Source: Streptomyces sp. NBC_01445 (GTDB taxonomy: Bacteria > Actinomycetota > Actinomycetes > Streptomycetales > Streptomycetaceae). From it: DNA of 64,000 bases. The stretch is taken from contig NZ_CP109485.1 in assembly GCF_035918235.1 (NCBI RefSeq), positions 9,765,001 through 9,829,000 on the forward strand, given 5' to 3'. Made by a program: the position numbers and the translations under genes. Positions within the stretch are counted from its first letter, which is position 1, and the number at the start of each line of letters is the position of its first letter. The notes below the pieces were generated by a model. That model was not told where the DNA came from. It saw only the letters and a program-made list of their open reading frames with translations, and did no database searches. Positions 34,178-43,422 of this stretch are shown here, in pieces.

Positions 34178-34540
34178 TCAGGGTGCGATGAGGAGGCGTT
34201 CGATGAGGTGGTCGCGGAGGGTGAATGCGTAGCGCAGGTCGACGGTGCCACCGGGGAAGTCGCCTTCGAGGTGGTGCGTGGCGGTGTAGTGGGTGGCGTC
34301 GGTCTTCTGCGTGCCGGTGAGCTCGATGGTGTAGGTGAACTCGGTGGCGGACCGGCTCAGCCACTGCTCGATCGCCTCGGTGCCCCGGTAGGTGGTGCCG
34401 TCGTCGGTGACGGTGGCGTCGGGGGTGAAGGAGGAGAGGGCGGTGGCGGTGTCGTGGGCCCGGTGGGCGTTGAGGTAGCGGGTGATCGTCTCGGGCAGGG
34501 CGTCGGGGGCGGGCGCCGTGTGGGTCTGGTTGTCGTGCAT
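34178..34540 (-). CDS. SnoaL/NTF2-like protein
   Basis: This 120-aa protein has the helix PETITRYLNAHRAHDTATAL, then SFTPDATVTDDGTTYRGTEA, then IEQWLSRSATEFTYTIELTG. Its strand-rich C-terminus is DFPGGTVDLRYAFTLRDHLI. This is the pattern of small SnoaL_2 isomerase-like proteins. The ATG at 34540 has GAGGAC upstream. It lies 26 nt after the SDR gene on the same strand, so the two form an operon, opposite an HxlR regulator. The second TnpB element ends within 10 nt of its stop codon. Confidence 0.85.
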   Translation of the reverse strand: MHDNQTHTAPAPDALPETITRYLNAHRAHDTATALSSFTPDATVTDDGTTYRGTEAIEQWLSRSATEFTYTIELTGTQKTDATHYTATHHLEGDFPGGTVDLRYAFTLRDHLIERLLIAP

Positions 34541-34566
34541 GGCGGGTCCTCGGAGTGGTGGCGGGT

Positions 34567-35352
34567 TCAGACGGTAGGGGTGGTGCCGCCGTCGATGACG
34601 TGTTCGGTGCCGACGATGGACGAGGCGCGGTCGGAGACGAGGAAGGCGACGAGTTCGGCGACTTCCTCGGGCCGGTTGGGGCGGCCGAGGGGGATGCCGC
34701 CGAGGGAGTCCATGAGCCGGTCCAGCGCCGCTCCCTGGGTGATCCCGGCTTCCGCGGCGATCCGGGTGACCAGGTTGTCGGCGGCGGTGGTCTGGATGAA
34801 TCCCGGTGAGACGGTGTTGACGCGCACCCCGTGGGGGGCGACCTCGTTGGCCAGGCCCTTGCTGTAGGTGGTCAGCGCGGCCTTGGCGGCGGCGTAGCCC
34901 AGGGTGCCGTTCCACAGGGGCATGCGGCGCTGGATCGAGGTGACGTGGACGACCGCGCCCTTGCCGGCCGTGATCATGCCGGGCAGGAGGCCGCGGTCCA
35001 GGCGGACGGCGGCCAGCAGATTGGTGTTGAGCTCCCGGGCCCAGTCGTCCTCGCCGAGCATCGTGAAGCCTCCGGCGGGCGCCTGGGAGCCGCCGAGTGT
35101 GTGGACCAGGATGTCGACGCCGCCCACCCGGGCCTCCACCTCGGCGACGACGTGGCCTGCACCGTCCGGGCTGGACAGGTCGGCGGCGATGAACGTCTTT
35201 TCCTCTACGTCGGCGGGGCGGCTGCGGGCGGTGACGAGGACCGTCGCCCCCGCCTGCGAGAGCCGACGGGCGATGGCTGCTCCGGTGCCCTTCGTGCCGC
35301 CGGTGACGAGAGCGCGCCGTCCTTCGAGGGATTCGCTGGGCGTTGTGGTCAC
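34567..35352 (-). CDS. SDR family oxidoreductase
   Basis: This 261-aa classical SDR has the cofactor motif [15 protein letters not shown] near residue 18. The catalytic Ser is in [11 protein letters not shown], and the Y-x3-K pair is [19 protein letters not shown]. The C-terminal [18 protein letters not shown] is also family-typical. It is NAD(P)-dependent with unknown substrate. The GTG at 35352 matches the family N-terminus; an upstream in-frame start would add 12 residues. It is divergent from the HxlR gene, with an inverted repeat between, and is co-transcribed with the SnoaL-like protein. Confidence 0.9.
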   Translation of the reverse strand: MTTTPSESLEGRRALVTGGTKGTGAAIARRLSQAGATVLVTARSRPADVEEKTFIAADLSSPDGAGHVVAEVEARVGGVDILVHTLGGSQAPAGGFTMLGEDDWARELNTNLLAAVRLDRGLLPGMITAGKGAVVHVTSIQRRMPLWNGTLGYAAAKAALTTYSKGLANEVAPHGVRVNTVSPGFIQTTAADNLVTRIAAEAGITQGAALDRLMDSLGGIPLGRPNRPEEVAELVAFLVSDRASSIVGTEHVIDGGTTPTV

Positions 35353-35404
35353 GATGGCTTCCGTTCCCGGGGGCGGTCGGGCGAGCACCGCCGCCCACGT
35401 GTTA

Positions 35405-35441
35405 GTGCTAAAATAGAAGCTAGTAACTTCGACTTTAGCAC
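35405..35441. promoter_or_regulatory. Inverted repeat between SDR and HxlR genes
   Basis: GTGCTAAA at 35405-35412 and TTTAGCAC at 35434-35441 are perfect 8-nt arms around a 21-nt interior that itself contains GAAG-N7-CTTC. The AT-rich dyad in the divergent promoter is the likely HxlR operator. Confidence 0.7.
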
Positions 35442-35461
35442 CTACTGGGGAGAGTGCGGCG

Positions 35462-35980
35462 ATGGCGAGCCGGATCAGGCTGGAGGACCGGGAGTGCCCG
35501 CTGTCTACGACGGTGCAGCACGTCGGCGAATGGTGGACGCTGCTACTCCTCCATGACGCCTTCGACGGCTACACCCGCTTCGACCAGTTCCAGGAGAACC
35601 TGGGCATCTCCTCCAGCATGCTCGCCACCCGCCTGAAGACCCTCGTCACGGACGGGCTGCTGGAGCGCCGGCCCTATCAGACCAACCCCGTCCGCCACGA
35701 GTACGTACTGACTCCCCTGGGGCGGTCCCTGCGTCCCGTGATCGTCGCCCTGGCCGCGTGGGGCAACTCCCGCCTCGCACCGGAGGAGCGCAGCATGATC
35801 CTCGTCGACGCCGGCAGCGGACAGCCGGTCGAGCCCGTGGTCGTCGACGCCGGAACCGGCCGCCGGCTCGACGACAGCGACGCGTACGTCTTCACGGCAG
35901 GCCCCGCGGCCAGCGACGCCATGCGCGACCGCTACACGAACCGACCGACGGGTCCAGCCGACATCACTCCCGCCACTTAG
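35462..35980 (+). CDS. HxlR-family transcription regulator
   Basis: This 172-aa protein has the HxlR core: [20 protein letters not shown], then [20 protein letters not shown], then [19 protein letters not shown] and [19 protein letters not shown]. The CP in ECPLS is the conserved N-terminal cysteine that senses electrophiles or thiol stress in several members. A C-terminal extension of about 55 residues is longer than usual. GGGGAGAG precedes the ATG. It probably represses the divergent SDR-SnoaL operon through the GTGCTAAA dyad, which is inference from layout. Confidence 0.9.
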   Translation: MASRIRLEDRECPLSTTVQHVGEWWTLLLLHDAFDGYTRFDQFQENLGISSSMLATRLKTLVTDGLLERRPYQTNPVRHEYVLTPLGRSLRPVIVALAAWGNSRLAPEERSMILVDAGSGQPVEPVVVDAGTGRRLDDSDAYVFTAGPAASDAMRDRYTNRPTGPADITPAT

Positions 35981-36123
35981 CACTGCGAAAGGGGGCTTTC
36001 CTCCAGGCCGCCCGCAAGGCCGTCGCCGCTCTGCGCACGCTTTCGTGAATCCACCCGGTCAAGATCACCCGGACCGGCACCCCGTTCGACCGGAACCGCC
36101 CTCGCGCGCCATGGAGTTCGGCA

Positions 36124-37104
36124 TCAGGCGGTGAGCATGTGCTCGCTCAGCTCCCAGAGCCGCCGGGCGGACTTCGGGTCGATGGAGTGGGACACGACTT
36201 CGGACGGGATGCTGTCCGCGGTGAGGGGCTTGGGCTCGTCGTCGAGCCGTGAGATGTCGCTGTCCTTGAGGTAGACACCGCCGATGTCGGCCAGCAGGGG
36301 ACTGGTCGCCGCGAAGACAATGGTGGCAGCACCTTGCTGCAGGGTCTTCTTTCCCGCCTCGGGGTCGATGATCGGCTGACCGGCCTCGTCGATGAGCCCC
36401 ATGGCCCGCAAACCCTCCTGGCCCGCCGAGCTGTTGAGGCTCGTGCCGACCACTACGCCCGGGTGGGTGGCGTAGCCGCGGATCCCGTCCTTGGCCCATC
36501 GGCGGTCCAGCTCGACGGTGAAGAGCACGTTGGCGGTCTTGGACTGGGCGTAGGCCGCGGTGGGCTCGTAGCCGTGGGCGAAGTGCAGGTCGTCCCACCG
36601 GATGTCGGAGAACCGCTGGGCTCCGGAGGTCACGTTGACGACGCGGGCGCCGTGCGTGGCGCGCAGCGTGGGCAGCAGGCGAAGCGTCAGCTGGAAGTGG
36701 CCCAGATGGTTGGTCGCGAACTGCGCCTCGTAGCCGCGCGCATCCAGTTCGCGTTGCGCGGGAGCCGGCAGGCCCGCGCAGTTGATGAGGATGTGGAGCG
36801 GGCGGTGGGTGTCGAGCCGGCGTTCGGCGAACGCGTCGATCGAGGCCGGGTCCATCAGGTCGAGGCGGCTGACCTCGACGCCCTCGATGTCTGCCAGCGC
36901 TTCCCGTGCACGCCGCGGATTGCGTGAGCCCACAGTCACGGATGCGCCGGCGTTGACCAGTACGCGGGTGGCCTCGTGGCCGAGACCGGCATGGCCGCCG
37001 GTGATGATCACGTTCTTGCCGGTCAGGTCGATACCGGCGGCGACCCCTTCGGCCGTCGACGCTGCGGTGAATCCCGACCCGATGGGATGCTGCTTGTGTG
37101 CCAT
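36124..37104 (-). CDS. SDR oxidoreductase, retinol-dehydrogenase-like
   Basis: This 326-aa SDR has the cofactor motif IITGGHAGLGHEATRVLVNA near residue 33, the NAG-like segment LHILINCAGLPAP, the catalytic Ser in VVNVTSGAQRFSD and the Y-x3-K in AYAQSKTANVLFTVELDRR. Length and the C-terminal VVSHSIDPKSARRLWELSE match the light-dependent protochlorophyllide reductase/retinol dehydrogenase-like group. The substrate is unknown. The ATG at 37104 has GAGGACG upstream. The 400 nt before it contain TetR-type boxes but no clear gene. Confidence 0.9.
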   Translation of the reverse strand: MAHKQHPIGSGFTAASTAEGVAAGIDLTGKNVIITGGHAGLGHEATRVLVNAGASVTVGSRNPRRAREALADIEGVEVSRLDLMDPASIDAFAERRLDTHRPLHILINCAGLPAPAQRELDARGYEAQFATNHLGHFQLTLRLLPTLRATHGARVVNVTSGAQRFSDIRWDDLHFAHGYEPTAAYAQSKTANVLFTVELDRRWAKDGIRGYATHPGVVVGTSLNSSAGQEGLRAMGLIDEAGQPIIDPEAGKKTLQQGAATIVFAATSPLLADIGGVYLKDSDISRLDDEPKPLTADSIPSEVVSHSIDPKSARRLWELSEHMLTA

Positions 37105-37520
37105 GAGACGTCCTCTGTTCCTTCGTCGTCTGGTGGTGTGTGACGGTCGATGGGCTCGCTGTGTGTCGACTGCGGGACCCGGTGGTTGTCGGCGGACGGC
37201 TCGCTCGGCGCCTGCCGGCTCACTTGGCTTTGGCGCGTGTGATGGCGTGGGGCCGCAGGTCAGTTCGTCCTGCGCCGCCTGTCAGGCGTTGTGGTCGCGG
37301 TGGAACCGGTGAGCAGGCAGGCGGCGCAGAGTGCGTCCGAGTGCGAAGTGCACCACGGGGCTGCAGGAGAGTACGGGGGGGCGGACAGGTCGGCCGTGCC
37401 GGTGAAGGACATGGATGCGCTCATCCTGTGCCTTTCCCTTCGGGGCCTGTGCCGCTGGGTCATGGGTATGGCGGGCGTGGGAGGCGGTTGGACGCGTCAG
37501 GCTCCGACTGAAATGGAAAC

Positions 37521-37557
37521 GGAACATCGCTCCATTTAGAATACGGAGCATCGTTCC
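37521..37557. promoter_or_regulatory. Two TetR-type boxes around a -10-like element
   Basis: GGAACATCGCTCC at 37521-37533 and GGAGCATCGTTCC at 37545-37557 each fit GGAAC-N3-GTTCC with one mismatch and together form a larger inverted repeat. On the minus strand TATTCT lies between them. They are candidate TetR operators for a promoter reading toward the SDR at 36124-37104. The stretch 37105-37520 shows only an unclear frame starting MSASMSFTGTADLSAPP. Confidence 0.55.
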
Positions 37558-37569
37558 GGATCGCAAGCG

Positions 37570-38438
37570 GGGTGGCGATTCGTGTCGGTAATGGCCGGAG
37601 CGAGGAGGGGCGTGGTGCGCGCCGCGGGGCCGTCAGGGTTTTTGGATCTCGTGCCCGGGCTTTGGATCGGCGCATGCGGTCAGAGGTCGGATCGGCGCGT
37701 GAGAGAGCGCGCCGCGTCGCGCGGCAGTGCGGACCAGATCGCTTTACGCTGCCCAGCCCTCGTCATCGGCCTCGAAATACAGCCACAGGTCTCCGTCCTC
37801 GCAGTAGGTTCGGAACCAGATCGTCATCCCGCCATCCCGACCCACCACCTTGGCCGACACGGGGGCGCCCAGCCCCAGTCGGTGCCGTGTCCCGCCCATC
37901 GAGACGCGACGCAACGCAGTGGAAACGAGCGACGAACGGCACCAGCGCGGACCACCGGAACGCAGGCTCAACCTTCTCGAACTGCTCGCCACCGAGCGGG
38001 AGTTGGACCCGGCCTCCGATCGCCGTCAGGCCCGGCCTCTCACGCAGCACCACATACCACACCCCCGGGCACGCTCCGCACACGCGGGCAGCTCCCGGCA
38101 GCTGCGACCCGTTCCCGGCCGCCCGGGCCCAACTGCGGCAACCCTCCCGCGAGTTCGCGGAAGCCGTCCATCTGGCCGTACGCGACGGCGAGACGATCGC
38201 GCACCTCGCGCACGAGAACGTGACCGACCGCTCCCGTCACGATCCGCCGACTGCTCGGCATGCGGCACCCTCCGCACAGCACGTCCTCGGGTCCACGGCG
38301 ATGGGCCGCTATGAACAGCGGTACGGCGTCCTCGCCGAAGGTCCCATGGACGGCTGGCAGGACCAGCCCGAGGCGGCCGAGATCTCCGCGGAGGAGTTCG
38401 AGCGGCTGTGGACTGAAGCAAGGCGGGCTCTCGGCGGT
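37570..38438. other. Region of small coding remnants
   Basis: The minus strand at 37744-37860 reads GRDGGMTIWFRTYCEDGDLW, then LYFEADDEGWAA and a stop, a protein C-terminus of unknown family. The plus strand near 38150 reads FAEAVHLAVRDGETIAHLA, resembling the HTH core of small Streptomyces regulators. The plus strand at 38301-38447 reads MGRYEQRYGVLAEGPMDGWQ, then ISAEEFERLWTEARRALG, a 48-aa frame without a ribosome binding site. None is a convincing intact gene. Confidence 0.4.
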
Positions 38439-38712
38439 TCAGCCTGACCTGGCGGGTTGGGGTTCGCGGCAGGCTCCGTCACGGAGCATCGCGAAGAGGA
38501 CGTCGGATGCCCGGCACCTGGCGAGGCAGAGCAGGGCCTGGGTGCGGTGCTTGCCCTGGGCGATCTTCCTGTCGTAGTGGGCCCGCAGGCCGGGTCGCCC
38601 AGGGCGGCGAACGCGGAGAGGAGGAAAGCCCGTTTGAGCTGCTCGTTTCCCCGCCGGGACGGCTGTTCACCGCGGAGCGACGAGCCCGAACTCCGGGTCG
38701 CCTGAGCGAGAG
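38439..38712 (-). pseudogene. IS110-family transposase C-terminal fragment
   Basis: The minus strand reads SSGSSLRGEQPSRRGNEQLK, then RAFLLSAFAALGDPA, then after a frameshift HYDRKIAQGKHRTQALLCLA and DVLFAMLRDGACREPQPAR. This is the transposase_20 C-terminal domain of IS110 members. The N-terminal DEDD domain is absent. Confidence 0.75.
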
Positions 38713-38745
38713 GTGGCGACGTCAATGGGCCGGGCCCCAAGGGAA

Positions 38746-39507
38746 TTACGGAGCCGCGTCGAGCTCCACGCCCAGGTCCTGCGCCGTGTTCCAGAACTCG
38801 GGGCCCGCCTTCTGGAGCCGGGCCGCCGCGTGTTCGAGGTGGCGGCGGGCGGCCGTGCGGGCCGCTTTGGCGTCGCCCTGCTCGATGGCGGCCAGGATGG
38901 CGTGGTGCTCGTCGCGGACCGCGTCGAAGAAGTCGCCCCTGCGGGCCTCGTTGGCGCGGGTGACGCGGATGCCGCTGCGGGAGACCTCGCCGAGGTAGCG
39001 GACGGTGGATACCAGGACCGCATTGCCGGTCGACTCCGCGATGGAGCGGTGGAAGGCCAGGTCCTCGTCGGCGCCGTCGCCGCCGGCCGCGACCGCCGCG
39101 TCGATCGCGGCGAGGGCCTTTCGCATCCGGGCGTGGTCGGCGGCGGTGGCGCGGGTGGCGGCGAGCTCGGCCGCCTCGCCCTCCATGGCGCGGCGGACCT
39201 CGACGATCTGCAGCACCTTGGCCTTGGTGTCGGTGGTGCTGGTGGTGTCGGCCTCGAGGTCGAGTGGCCGGGTGCGCCGGGGCAGGACGAAGACGCCCCG
39301 CCCCTGGCGCGGTTCGACCAGGCCCGCGTTGGCCAGCCGGGACACGGCCTCGCGGATCACGGTGCGGCTGACGCCGAGCTGCTTGACCAGCTCCACCTCG
39401 GTCGGCAGTTTGTCGCCCGTGGTCAGCCGCCCGGACTCGATCTCGTCCGCGAGCATCGCGGCTACGCGGTCCGCGAGCCGGACGGGCCCGTCCACCTTGG
39501 TAAACAT
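38746..39507 (-). CDS. GntR/FadR-family regulator of the tetronate operon
   Basis: This 253-aa regulator has an N-terminal winged helix (VAAMLADEIESGRLTTGDKL, then EVELVKQLGVSRTVIREAVS, then LVEPRQGRGVFVLP). A C-terminal FCD ligand domain spans about 95-235, with FHRSIAESTGNAVLVSTVRY and the metal-ligand-type HHAILAAIEQGD and RRHLEHAA. It is the last gene of the ltnD-to-denD operon, 5 nt after denD. It probably represses the operon and is released by a sugar acid such as a tetronate. The candidate operator GGTCAT-ATG-ATGACC lies upstream of ltnD. Confidence 0.9.
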   Translation of the reverse strand: MFTKVDGPVRLADRVAAMLADEIESGRLTTGDKLPTEVELVKQLGVSRTVIREAVSRLANAGLVEPRQGRGVFVLPRRTRPLDLEADTTSTTDTKAKVLQIVEVRRAMEGEAAELAATRATAADHARMRKALAAIDAAVAAGGDGADEDLAFHRSIAESTGNAVLVSTVRYLGEVSRSGIRVTRANEARRGDFFDAVRDEHHAILAAIEQGDAKAARTAARRHLEHAAARLQKAGPEFWNTAQDLGVELDAAP

Positions 39508-39512
39508 GGTCG

Positions 39513-40544
39513 TCAGTCTATCGGCGTGGGCTTGGCCGCGGCGGTGACGGCCTGCGCGTGGTCGGCGACGTACTGGTGGACCACCGCCGCGAAGTCCGCG
39601 TCGGGCTCAAGGCCGAGCCGGGCCGCGCGGGTGTTGTCGAAGACGGCCGGCCAGGAGCCGACGATGGCCTCGACGGCCGGGTCCGGCGCGACCTTCACCA
39701 GGTCGGCGACGGCGTCCCCGGCGACCTGACGCAGCGTGTCGAGGATCTCGGCGACCGTGACCGTGAGGGCCGGGAGGTTGACCGGGAGGCCGCCGGACAA
39801 CTGCCCGGGGCCCTCGCCGCGCTCGGCCTGGGCCACGCGCAGAATGCCCTCGACCGTGCGGCGGGGGGAGGCGAGGGCGACCCGCAGGTCCGGGCTGACC
39901 GGGCAGATCGCCTCGAGGCCGGCCAGCGGCTCGCGGATGATGCCGGACAGGAAACCGGAGGCTGCTGCGTTCGGCTTGCCGGGCCGCACCGAGACCGTCA
40001 TCAGGCGGGTGACGCGGCCGTCGAGGAAGCCACGGCGGGTGTACTCGGCTATCAACTGCTCGCAGATCCGCTTCTGGACGCCGTAGCTGGACTGCGGCGT
40101 GGGCAGCGTCGACTCGCTGACGACCTCCGGCAGCGCCAGCGCGGCGTCCGAGCCGTAGATGGCGACGCTGCTCGCGAAGACCACCCGTACCTTCTGAAGA
40201 CCTGCGGCCGACTGGGCGCGCGCCGCCTGAAGGAGGGCGCGGGTCGTGTCCAGGTTGGCGCCCATGCCGAGGTCGAAGTCGACCTCGCACTCGGCGGAGA
40301 CCGCGGCAGCGAGGTGGATGACCACGTCCACGGGCTGGGCGAACAGGTCGCCGAGGCGCTCGGTCAGGTCGCCCTGGACCACGTCCACGAGCGGGTCGGC
40401 GGCCAGTGGCGACTCCTGCGGTACGAAGAGGTCGGCGAGGACGAGGCGGGTGATGGGAGCGCCCTCGAACGTGCCCTGCTCCAGCAGGGCCTCGGCCACC
40501 TGGCGGCCCAGGAAGCCGAAGCCACCCGTGATGACGATCCTCAT
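39513..40544 (-). CDS. denD: D-erythronate dehydrogenase
   Basis: This 343-aa extended SDR has the motif [20 protein letters not shown] at its N-terminus, the strand [14 protein letters not shown], the catalytic Ser/Thr in [11 protein letters not shown] and Y-x3-K in [14 protein letters not shown]. The family (DenD) oxidises D-erythronate at C2 with NAD to 2-oxo-tetronate. Its ATG overlaps the otnI stop by 4 nt (ATGA), and neighbours otnI, otnK, otnC and ltnD are the rest of the published tetronate route. Sequence alone could also mean another sugar epimerase/dehydrogenase, but context makes DenD very likely. Confidence 0.9.
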   Translation of the reverse strand: MRIVITGGFGFLGRQVAEALLEQGTFEGAPITRLVLADLFVPQESPLAADPLVDVVQGDLTERLGDLFAQPVDVVIHLAAAVSAECEVDFDLGMGANLDTTRALLQAARAQSAAGLQKVRVVFASSVAIYGSDAALALPEVVSESTLPTPQSSYGVQKRICEQLIAEYTRRGFLDGRVTRLMTVSVRPGKPNAAASGFLSGIIREPLAGLEAICPVSPDLRVALASPRRTVEGILRVAQAERGEGPGQLSGGLPVNLPALTVTVAEILDTLRQVAGDAVADLVKVAPDPAVEAIVGSWPAVFDNTRAARLGLEPDADFAAVVHQYVADHAQAVTAAAKPTPID

Positions 40545-41335
40545 GCGTTGTCTCCTTGGAAGGTGTGTCGCCAGCCGAGACCCTCGCTCGTGCCGGCCTT
40601 GGGGAAGTACTCGCAGCCGATCCAGCCGTCGAAGCCCAACTCGTCGACGACGGACATGAGATGACGGAGATTCAGTTCTCCGGCATCGGGCTCGTGACGG
40701 TCGGGCACGCCCGCGATCTGAAGGTGGGCGACGCGGCCGGTGGGCAGGTCGCGGCGGAGTGTGGCGGTCAGGTCGCCCTCGACGATCTGGCAGTGGTACA
40801 GGTCGAGCTGGACCTTCAGGTTGGGGGCTCCCACCTCCTGCACGACGGCGTGGGCGTCGGCCTGCCGGCTGAGGAAGTAGCCCGGCATGTCGCGGCCGTT
40901 GATCGGCTCGATCAGGATGTCGACGCCGACGGTCGCGGCCTGCTCGGCGGCGTACGCGAGGTTCGACAGGTACGTCGCGCGGTACGGCGCCGGGTCGGCG
41001 CTCTGCGGTACCAGGCCCGCCATCATGTGCACGCGCGGGCAGTCGAGCGCGGCGGCGTACTCCAACGCCCGCTCGACGCCGTCGCGCACCTCCATCTCGC
41101 GTCCGGGCAGCGCCGCGATCCCGCGCTCACCGGCGTCCCAGTCCCCGGGCGGCGCGTTGAACAGCACCTGCCGCAGGCCGTGCTCGTCGAGACGGCGCCG
41201 CAGGTCGGTCGCCTCGTACGCGTACGGGAAGAGGTACTCGACGGCTTCGAAGCCGTCCGCCGCGGCCGCGGCGAAGCGGTCGGGGAAGTCGTGCTCGGGA
41301 TACAGGGTGGACAGGTTCGCGGCGAACCTCGGCAT
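40541..41335 (-). CDS. otnI: 2-oxo-tetronate isomerase (hydroxypyruvate isomerase family)
   Basis: This 264-aa TIM-barrel protein begins [20 protein letters not shown]. It has the metal/catalytic Glu in [19 protein letters not shown] and the second in [20 protein letters not shown], plus [15 protein letters not shown]. These are the Hyi/OtnI signatures. In the tetronate route it converts 2-oxo-tetronate to 3-oxo-tetronate. It overlaps denD by 4 nt and lies 31 nt after the MFS transporter gene. Length equals that of characterised OtnI/Hyi proteins (about 258 aa). Confidence 0.9.
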   Translation of the reverse strand: MPRFAANLSTLYPEHDFPDRFAAAAADGFEAVEYLFPYAYEATDLRRRLDEHGLRQVLFNAPPGDWDAGERGIAALPGREMEVRDGVERALEYAAALDCPRVHMMAGLVPQSADPAPYRATYLSNLAYAAEQAATVGVDILIEPINGRDMPGYFLSRQADAHAVVQEVGAPNLKVQLDLYHCQIVEGDLTATLRRDLPTGRVAHLQIAGVPDRHEPDAGELNLRHLMSVVDELGFDGWIGCEYFPKAGTSEGLGWRHTFQGDNA

Positions 41336-41366
41336 GGTGGCTCCGTAAGGTGTGAGGCAGGCTCGG

Positions 41367-42674
41367 TCAGCGGTTGACGACGCTCTTCTTGGTCGCGAGG
41401 ACGGCTACGGCGCCGATGACCAGGCCCAGCGCCAGGACGTACATCGGGACCGCCGTCGAATCGGTGGCGTCCTTGAGCGAGCCGATCATGTACGGGCTGA
41501 CGAAGCCGGCCAGGTTGCCCACCGAGTTGATGACGGCGAGCCCGGCTGCGGCCGCGGTGCCGCTGAGGAAGGCGGTCGGCAGCGACCAGAACAGCGGCGC
41601 GCAGGTCAGCACGCCCGCGGCGGCGATCGACAGCGCGACCAGGGACAGGGCGGTCGACCCGGTCCAGCTCGCGGCCAGCGAGAAGCCGACGGCGCCCATC
41701 AGGCTCGGGATGACCAGGTGCCAGCGGCGCTCGCGCCGCTTGTCGGCGGAGCGGCCGAAGAGGTTCATCGCGACGAGCGCGGCCAGGTACGGCACGGCGC
41801 TGAGCGCGCCGATCGCGAAGCCGCCCTCGATGCCGGTGGACTCGACGAAGGTCGGCATCCAGAACGTGAGCGCGTACTGGCCCATCACGAAGAAGAAGTA
41901 GATGAGGCACATCAGCCACACCTTGGGGTCGCGGAACGCGTCCCACGTCTTGCCGTGCTCACTCTGGTGCTTGGTGTCCTCGGTGAGCGCGCGCTCGATC
42001 GTGCTCTTCTCGTCGTCGCTCAGCCACTTCGCGTCGCGCACACTGTTGTCCAGGTAGAACAGCGTCATCACGCCCACCGCGATGGCGGGCAGCGCCTCGA
42101 TGAGGAACAGCCACTGCCAGCCGTTCCAGCCGCCGGTGCCCTCGAAGACGTCCATGATCCAGCCCGAGAGCGGGTTGCCGAAGATGCCCGCCACGGGGAT
42201 GGCCGACATGAACAGCGCGATCACTCGGGCCCGCCGCGCGGACGGGAACCAGTACGTGCAGTAGAGGATCACGCCCGGGTAGAACCCGGCCTCGGCGGCG
42301 CCGAGCAGGAACCGGAGCACGTAGAACGTCGCCTCGTTGTTGACGAAGACGAACAGCGCCGAGACCACGCCCCAGCTGATCATGATCCGGGCGATCCAGG
42401 TGCGGGCACCGACCTTCTGCAGCATCAGGTTCGAGGGGACTTCGAACAGGAAGTAGCCGATGAAGAACAGGCCGGCGCCGAGGCCGTACGCGGCCTCGCT
42501 GAAGCCGAGGTCCTCGGACATCTGCAGCTTGGCGAAGCCGACGTTGACCCGGTCCAGGTACGAGACGACGTAGCAGAGAATCAGGAAGGGGACGATGCGC
42601 CGGATGACCTTGCGGAACACGGCGTTCTCGCGGGTCAGTTCGGGGCTTTCGGCCGTGGGGACGGTCGTAGGCAT
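41367..42674 (-). CDS. MFS transporter, ACS family (sugar-acid uptake)
   Basis: This 435-aa protein has twelve hydrophobic segments. The first loop carries [20 protein letters not shown], the signature of the anion:cation symporter family (phthalate, tartrate and glucarate carriers). Other typical pieces are [20 protein letters not shown] and [18 protein letters not shown]. It should bring tetronates across the membrane with H+ or Na+. The ATG at 42674 has AAGGAA at 9 nt; a GTG 9 nt upstream is too close. It lies in the middle of the operon, 58 nt after otnC. Confidence 0.9.
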   Translation of the reverse strand: MPTTVPTAESPELTRENAVFRKVIRRIVPFLILCYVVSYLDRVNVGFAKLQMSEDLGFSEAAYGLGAGLFFIGYFLFEVPSNLMLQKVGARTWIARIMISWGVVSALFVFVNNEATFYVLRFLLGAAEAGFYPGVILYCTYWFPSARRARVIALFMSAIPVAGIFGNPLSGWIMDVFEGTGGWNGWQWLFLIEALPAIAVGVMTLFYLDNSVRDAKWLSDDEKSTIERALTEDTKHQSEHGKTWDAFRDPKVWLMCLIYFFFVMGQYALTFWMPTFVESTGIEGGFAIGALSAVPYLAALVAMNLFGRSADKRRERRWHLVIPSLMGAVGFSLAASWTGSTALSLVALSIAAAGVLTCAPLFWSLPTAFLSGTAAAAGLAVINSVGNLAGFVSPYMIGSLKDATDSTAVPMYVLALGLVIGAVAVLATKKSVVNR

Positions 42675-42732
42675 GAGGGGCACTTCCTTGTGCGGCTCAG
42701 GGGTTTTCGAGCGGACGGGGACGTGGCGGGGT

Positions 42733-43422
42733 TTACCAGGAGGCGCCGAAGGCGGTCCTCAGTTCGGCGATGGCGTCGTCGGGGAGCGGCTCCGGCCTGC
42801 GGTCGGTCGTCAGCCAGAGGCGTGCGGTCTCCTCCAGCTCCTCCAGTACGGCCAGTGCGGACGCGGCGTCCGGGCCCCAGACGACGGGGCCGAGCCGGTC
42901 GAGGAGCACGGCCCGGATCGGAGTGCAGTTCGCCGCACGGGAGTTGATGCGGTCCGTGACCAGGTCGGCGACGCGCGGGTCGCCGGGACGGTGGTACGGG
43001 ACCAGCGGAACGTGGCCCACCTTCATCACGTAGTACGGGGTGAGGGGCGGGAGCACGTCGTCCTGCTGCCACACGCCGGCCAGCGTCAGCGCGACCAGGT
43101 GCGTGGAGTGGGTGTGGATGACGAACCGGGCCGTGGGGTCGGCCGCGTAGATGCGCCGGTGGAGCGTGAGCGTCTTGCTGGCGCGGTCGCCCGCGATCTG
43201 TTCGCCGGCAGCGTCGACCTGCGCGAGCCGGTCGGCGTCGAGGAAGCCGAGGGCCGCATCGGTCGGCGTGATCAGGTGGCCGTGGCCGTCGTCGAGCTTC
43301 GCGCTGATGTTGCCGGCGCTGGCGTGGACGTAGCCGCGGCTGAACAGGCTGGTGCCGACGCGGACGATCTCGGCGCGGGCGGCAGCCGCCTTGAGGTCCT
43401 GTGTCTTGAGTCCCTGAGTCAC
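42733..43422 (-). CDS. otnC: 3-oxo-tetronate 4-phosphate decarboxylase (class II aldolase fold)
   Basis: This 229-aa protein has the class II aldolase/adducin motifs GYVHASAGNISAKLDDGHGH and the zinc histidines in FVIHTHSTHLVALTL, plus PYYVMKVGHVPLVPY. OtnC cleaves 3-oxo-tetronate 4-phosphate to dihydroxyacetone phosphate and CO2, the last step of the pathway. The GTG at 43422 has GGAG upstream and overlaps the otnK stop by 4 nt (GTGA), showing translational coupling. Confidence 0.93.
   Translation of the reverse strand: MTQGLKTQDLKAAAARAEIVRVGTSLFSRGYVHASAGNISAKLDDGHGHLITPTDAALGFLDADRLAQVDAAGEQIAGDRASKTLTLHRRIYAADPTARFVIHTHSTHLVALTLAGVWQQDDVLPPLTPYYVMKVGHVPLVPYHRPGDPRVADLVTDRINSRAANCTPIRAVLLDRLGPVVWGPDAASALAVLEELEETARLWLTTDRRPEPLPDDAIAELRTAFGASW

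Noticed and set aside
41352..42947. 531-codon plus-strand open frame over the MFS gene
   Set aside because: Composition (Arg/Glu/His/Gln-rich) is that of antisense high-GC DNA; the minus strand encodes a clear 12-helix transporter.
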